64,000 nt of DNA from Dyadobacter sp. CECT 9275 (GTDB taxonomy: Bacteria; Bacteroidota; Bacteroidia; Cytophagales; Spirosomataceae), in NCBI RefSeq assembly GCF_907164905.1, contig NZ_CAJRAF010000002.1, positions 3,410,001-3,474,000 on the forward strand. Reading direction: 5' to 3'. Positions 60,442 to 64,000 of the stretch are shown piece after piece. Each line of letters starts with the position of its first letter. Positions within the stretch are counted from its first letter, which is position 1. The position numbers and the translations under genes are program-made. The notes beneath the pieces were generated by a model that was given only the letters and a program-made list of their open reading frames with translations, was not told the origin of the DNA and did no database searches.

Positions 60442-62358
60442 ATGTCTGCATCATTACTTATTCTGATTCCCCTACTGCCTCTTGCAGGCTTTTTGATCAA
60501 TGGAATCGGCTTTACCCATGTACCGAAAGGACTGGCAGGAATTATTGGCTCACTGGCCGCAATCGGAAGTTTTGTTTTATCAGTACTTACTTTTAATGCA
60601 TTTCTGGCGGGAGGTAGTGAGCCTTCTGTTATCCCGCTTTTTGACTGGATCAGTGTGGGCACGCTCAATATCCCTTTCTCTTTCCAGATCGACCAGCTTT
60701 CACTTCTGATGCTGATGATCATCACTGGAGTAGGTTCCCTGATCCACATTTATTCTTTTGGTTATATGCACCATGATGGAGGTTTCGGTAAGTTTTTTGC
60801 TTATCTCAACCTCTTTTTGTTTTTCATGCTGCTGCTGGTGCTGGGCTCCAATTATGTCATTATGTTCATTGGCTGGGAAGGCGTTGGGTTATGCTCTTAC
60901 CTGCTGATCGGATTTTGGAATAAAAACACAAACTATAACAACGCGGCCCGTAAGGCGTTCATTATGAACCGTGTGGGCGACCTTGGTTTTTTACTTGGTA
61001 TCTTCACCATCATTGCTACCTTCGGCTCGGTTGAATATCTGGATGTCTTCCGGCAGGCAACGGGATTTAAAGTGGGGGATCCGGTTACCGTTACCATCAC
61101 CCTGTTTCTTTTTGTAGGAGCAATGGGTAAATCGGCCCAGATACCCCTCTACACCTGGCTGCCCGACGCCATGGCCGGCCCAACGCCTGTCTCAGCGCTG
61201 ATCCACGCTGCTACAATGGTTACTGCGGGTATTTACATGGTAATCAGGTCCAATGTCCTGTACTCTCTTGCTCCTTCTACGCTGGAAATTGTTGGAATAA
61301 TCGGGGGTGCCACAGCCATTTTTGCGGCATCCATAGGACTTCTTCAAAATGACATCAAAAAAGTTCTTGCGTATTCAACCGTCAGTCAGCTGGGTTATAT
61401 GTTCATGGGGCTTGGAGCCATGGCCTACTCTGCCTCTATGTTCCATGTCATTACACATGCCTTTTTCAAAGCTTTGCTCTTCCTTGGTGCGGGTAGCGTT
61501 ATCCATGCCATGTCAGACGAGCAGGACATACGGTATATGGGTGGACTCAGAAAAAAACTACCCATCACTTTTCTGACATTCCTCATTGCAACAATTGCAA
61601 TTTCCGGAATTCCTCCATTTGCAGGATTTTTCTCGAAAGATGAAATTCTGGCGCACGTTTTCGAACATAACAAAATATTGTGGGTGATTGGGGTGATTGG
61701 CTCACTGATGACTTCATTCTATATGTTCCGGTTGCTTTTCCTTACGTTTTTCGGGACATTCAGAGGTACTCATGAGCAGGAACATCACCTGCATGAATCA
61801 CCGGCTTCCATGACCATCCCCCTGATTCTTTTGGCCGTTCTTTCGGCAGCAGGTGGATTAATCGGTGTACCCGAAGCCCTTCACGGCACACACCAGCTTG
61901 CTACCTTTATGAGTCCGTTATACGATGCCGCACGGCAGGTCAATCCGGCTGCATTTGCGGGAACCAGCCTTTCTCATTCCGAAGAATACATGCTCATGGC
62001 AGTCTCGGTAGGTGTTGCACTTATCTCGGCCATTGCAGCTTACGTCATGTATGTGTCCAAAGCCTCAGTACCTGCTCCGGACACAACGGAAAAATCAGGT
62101 TTACAGAAACTGATTTACAACAAATATTATGTGGACGAACTCTATGATACTGTTTTTGTAAAACCCGTTAAAATGCTTTCCAATATCTTGTACAGTGCAG
62201 GAGAGTTTGTCATCGACCTGTTTGTTTACGCAGCTGTAAAACTGGTTAATCTGCTTTCCGGATTGCTGAAGAAAACACAAACGGGATCTGTGGGAGATTA
62301 TGTATTTGCTATGGTGCTGGGGATTGTTGCACTTTTGTTCTGGAAACTTTTGCTCTGA
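60442..62358 (+). CDS. nuoL: NADH-quinone oxidoreductase subunit L
   Basis: 638 residues, about 15-16 helices and a C-terminal lateral helix. Antiporter-like signature GWEGVGLCSYLLIGFWN, KSAQIPLYTWLPDAMAGPTPVSALIHAATMVTAGIYMV, KKVLAYSTVSQLGYMFMG, FFKALLFLGAGSVIHAM. Largest proton-pumping subunit of complex I. 97 nt after nuoK. Confidence 0.97.
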   Translation: MSASLLILIPLLPLAGFLINGIGFTHVPKGLAGIIGSLAAIGSFVLSVLTFNAFLAGGSEPSVIPLFDWISVGTLNIPFSFQIDQLSLLMLMIITGVGSLIHIYSFGYMHHDGGFGKFFAYLNLFLFFMLLLVLGSNYVIMFIGWEGVGLCSYLLIGFWNKNTNYNNAARKAFIMNRVGDLGFLLGIFTIIATFGSVEYLDVFRQATGFKVGDPVTVTITLFLFVGAMGKSAQIPLYTWLPDAMAGPTPVSALIHAATMVTAGIYMVIRSNVLYSLAPSTLEIVGIIGGATAIFAASIGLLQNDIKKVLAYSTVSQLGYMFMGLGAMAYSASMFHVITHAFFKALLFLGAGSVIHAMSDEQDIRYMGGLRKKLPITFLTFLIATIAISGIPPFAGFFSKDEILAHVFEHNKILWVIGVIGSLMTSFYMFRLLFLTFFGTFRGTHEQEHHLHESPASMTIPLILLAVLSAAGGLIGVPEALHGTHQLATFMSPLYDAARQVNPAAFAGTSLSHSEEYMLMAVSVGVALISAIAAYVMYVSKASVPAPDTTEKSGLQKLIYNKYYVDELYDTVFVKPVKMLSNILYSAGEFVIDLFVYAAVKLVNLLSGLLKKTQTGSVGDYVFAMVLGIVALLFWKLLL

Positions 62359-62407
62359 TTTTGTTGATATACCGTTCACATTTGTTGCTGACCGTTGACC
62401 TGAAAAT

Positions 62408-63853
62408 ATGCTTACTCTATTTCTTATACTTTTACCAATTGCCGCCGGCCTCATTACCTTCCTTGTTGGTGACCGTCTTGCAAAGCAGGTAGCACTCATT
62501 GGCGGACTGGCTGAACTGGCCCTTGCAGCTTCGGTATGGTCTCAGTTTGACCCTTCTGCCGGTATTCAATTCTCTTTCAGATACAACTGGCTGGCATCAG
62601 GAAGCATTTCGTTTGCAGGCGGTATTGATGGTATAAGTATGCTGCTTGTATTGCTGACCACTTTCCTCACCCCTCTGATCATACTTTCTGCATTTGGCAA
62701 CAATTATAAAAATACAGCTTCCTTTTACGCACTGATCCTTTTCATGGAAGCAGCGCTCATAGGGGTATTTACGGCAACAGATGCATTCCTTTTCTATCTT
62801 TTCTTTGAAGCCGCGCTGATTCCCGTTTATTTCCTGGCGGCAGTCTGGGGCGGGGAAAACAGGCTGAAAGTTACATTCAAGTTTTTTATCTATACCATTT
62901 TCGGAAGCCTCTTCATGTTTGTTGCGCTGGTATACCTGTACTATCAGACACCCGGTGCACACTCTTCGGAGATTCGCGCATTGTACGGCCTCCAGCTCAG
63001 TCCTTTAAGCCAAGGCTTCGTTTTCTGGGCATTCTTCATTGCCTTTGCTATTAAAATGCCTTTGTTTCCCTTCCATACCTGGCAACCCGATACCTACACC
63101 GAGTCTCCTACCCCGGCAACCATGTTACTTTCTGGTATTATGCTGAAAATGGGGGTATATGGGCTGATCCGTTTGCTGCTGCCCATTGTTCCGGAAGCGC
63201 TGGGTTCCTGGGGAATTGTCGCTGTCATATTATCGGTAATAGGGATTATATATGGATCCATTATCGCGATTCAGCAAAGTGATATGAAGCGGCTGATCGC
63301 CTATTCATCCTTTGCACACGTGGGGCTGATGGCCGCGGGTGTGTTTTCCTCCTCTGCCAACGGCCTGCAGGGAGCCCTGATTCAGATGCTTGCGCACGGT
63401 ATCAATGTAGTTGGCTTGTTTTTCATTATTGATATTATCTACGCCCGCACCAAAACAAGGTACCTGGACCAGCTCGGGGGTATCAGTCAGAGCGCTTCTC
63501 ATTTAAGTGTTTACTTTATGATACTGCTACTGGGAAGTGTGGCATTACCTCTTACAAATGGCTTTGTTGGTGAATTCCTGCTGCTTTCCAGCGTATTTCA
63601 TTACGACCATTGGCTAGGTGCTATTGCCGGTCTGACGATCATACTGGGTTCTGTTTATATGCTGAGATTATTTCAGAAGTCGATGTTCGGACCGAAATCC
63701 AAGTGGGTGGAAGGCTTTCAGGATTTAACGCTTAAGGAAAGAGCTGTTTTGTTGCCGCTAATCATTATGGTTTTCTGGATTGGTATTTACCCCAACACCT
63801 TCCTGAAACTCACAGAACCGGCTGTTAATCAACTGTTAACACTTGTGAAGTAA
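62408..63853 (+). CDS. nuoM: NADH-quinone oxidoreductase subunit M
   Basis: 481 residues, 14 helices. FFEAALIPVYFLAAVWGGENR (Glu in TM5), KMPLFPFHTWQPDTYTESPTPATMLLSGIMLKMGVYGLIRL, MKRLIAYSSFAHVGLMAAG. Proton-pumping antiporter-like subunit; start 49 nt after nuoL. Confidence 0.97.
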   Translation: MLTLFLILLPIAAGLITFLVGDRLAKQVALIGGLAELALAASVWSQFDPSAGIQFSFRYNWLASGSISFAGGIDGISMLLVLLTTFLTPLIILSAFGNNYKNTASFYALILFMEAALIGVFTATDAFLFYLFFEAALIPVYFLAAVWGGENRLKVTFKFFIYTIFGSLFMFVALVYLYYQTPGAHSSEIRALYGLQLSPLSQGFVFWAFFIAFAIKMPLFPFHTWQPDTYTESPTPATMLLSGIMLKMGVYGLIRLLLPIVPEALGSWGIVAVILSVIGIIYGSIIAIQQSDMKRLIAYSSFAHVGLMAAGVFSSSANGLQGALIQMLAHGINVVGLFFIIDIIYARTKTRYLDQLGGISQSASHLSVYFMILLLGSVALPLTNGFVGEFLLLSSVFHYDHWLGAIAGLTIILGSVYMLRLFQKSMFGPKSKWVEGFQDLTLKERAVLLPLIIMVFWIGIYPNTFLKLTEPAVNQLLTLVK

Positions 63854-63917
63854 TCAGTGAGATATCCGGACTATGTACCGGTTGTCTGTATTAAAATGAT
63901 AAACGATAAATAATAGA

Positions 63918-64000
63918 TATGTATCCCATTATCCTGTTGTCAGTTCTTGGAGTCGTGACACTGTTTCTAGGGTTCTCGAAATCGAAGAATGTTTTATTGC
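63918..64000 (+). CDS. nuoN: NADH-quinone oxidoreductase subunit N, 5' part only
   Basis: 27 codons visible: MYPIILLSVLGVVTLFLGFSKSKNVLL, a first hydrophobic helix as in NuoN. Called from position after nuoM and this start; the body is outside the window. Confidence 0.7.

Noticed and set aside
1..64000. CRISPR arrays, tRNA or rRNA genes, insertion sequences, attachment sites, prophage, replication origin
   Set aside because: Looked for in all spacers; no tRNA-like folds, spaced repeats, transposases or integrase-linked att repeats. The tyrosine recombinase is of housekeeping Xer type.

Overview
The window looks like chromosomal sequence from a member of the Bacteroidota, most likely Cytophagales (a Dyadobacter/Spirosoma-like relative). 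This rests on promoters of the Bacteroidota type (TTG, 19-21 nt, TAnnTTTG) in front of many genes, a type IX secretion C-terminal domain, a bacillithiol gene (bshC), PorT-like beta-barrel and DUF4097 proteins, the long form of IspH, and the acpP-fabF-rnc cluster. No rRNA, tRNA, CRISPR array, insertion sequence or prophage was seen. Almost all of the window is coding.

Layout. 1-1.1 kb: a membrane protein cut by the left edge, downstream of a sigma-70-like factor. 1.3-5 kb: outer-membrane barrel protein, M3 oligopeptidase, small lipoprotein, PspC protein. 5-13.4 kb: a thiolase and an acyl-CoA dehydrogenase that share a palindromic operator. Between them lies a three-gene block of two glycosyltransferases and a secreted TIM-barrel/Ig/T9SS protein. 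13.7-17.6 kb: bshC, then an ECF sigma / membrane anti-sigma-like / DUF4097 operon on the minus strand. 17.7-24.7 kb: ispH and a 1818-residue thioester alpha-2-macroglobulin lipoprotein. 24.7-37.3 kb: ppc, xerC/D-type recombinase, rpsU, Ppx/GppA, M23 peptidase, Fsr-type MFS exporter with a GntR/FCD regulator, YdfG-like SDR, S41 protease, acetoacetate-CoA ligase. 37.5-46.3 kb: RluB-type pseudouridine synthase with a very long disordered N-terminus, HtrA/Deg protease, Hsp20, a LytS/LytTR pair, rnc-fabF-acpP. 46.5-54.9 kb: kdsA-PAP2, GyrI-like protein, tag, GDPD, PfkB kinase, DUF5618, and the cysS-DUF192-M28 operon. 54.9-64 kb: pbpC, glpK, DnaQ-like exonuclease and nuoK-L-M-N (nuoN cut by the right edge).

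How the genes relate. Envelope work dominates: cell wall (pbpC, A2M), LPS (kdsA), envelope proteolysis (HtrA, S41), secretion and surface glycan candidates. The rest is central metabolism (beta-oxidation, PEP carboxylase, glycerol kinase, complex I). I see no island-like system of clearly unknown type. The most interesting signals are regulatory: a shared beta-oxidation operator, a 21-bp-period tandem repeat in front of the LytS/LytTR operon, a GntR operator on its own promoter, and structured leaders at ispH and the A2M gene. Also notable are the glycosyltransferase/T9SS block inside the fatty-acid genes and a pbpC reading frame without a normal start codon.

Limits: all family calls are from reading motifs; no database search was run. 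Promoters and operators are pattern matches.
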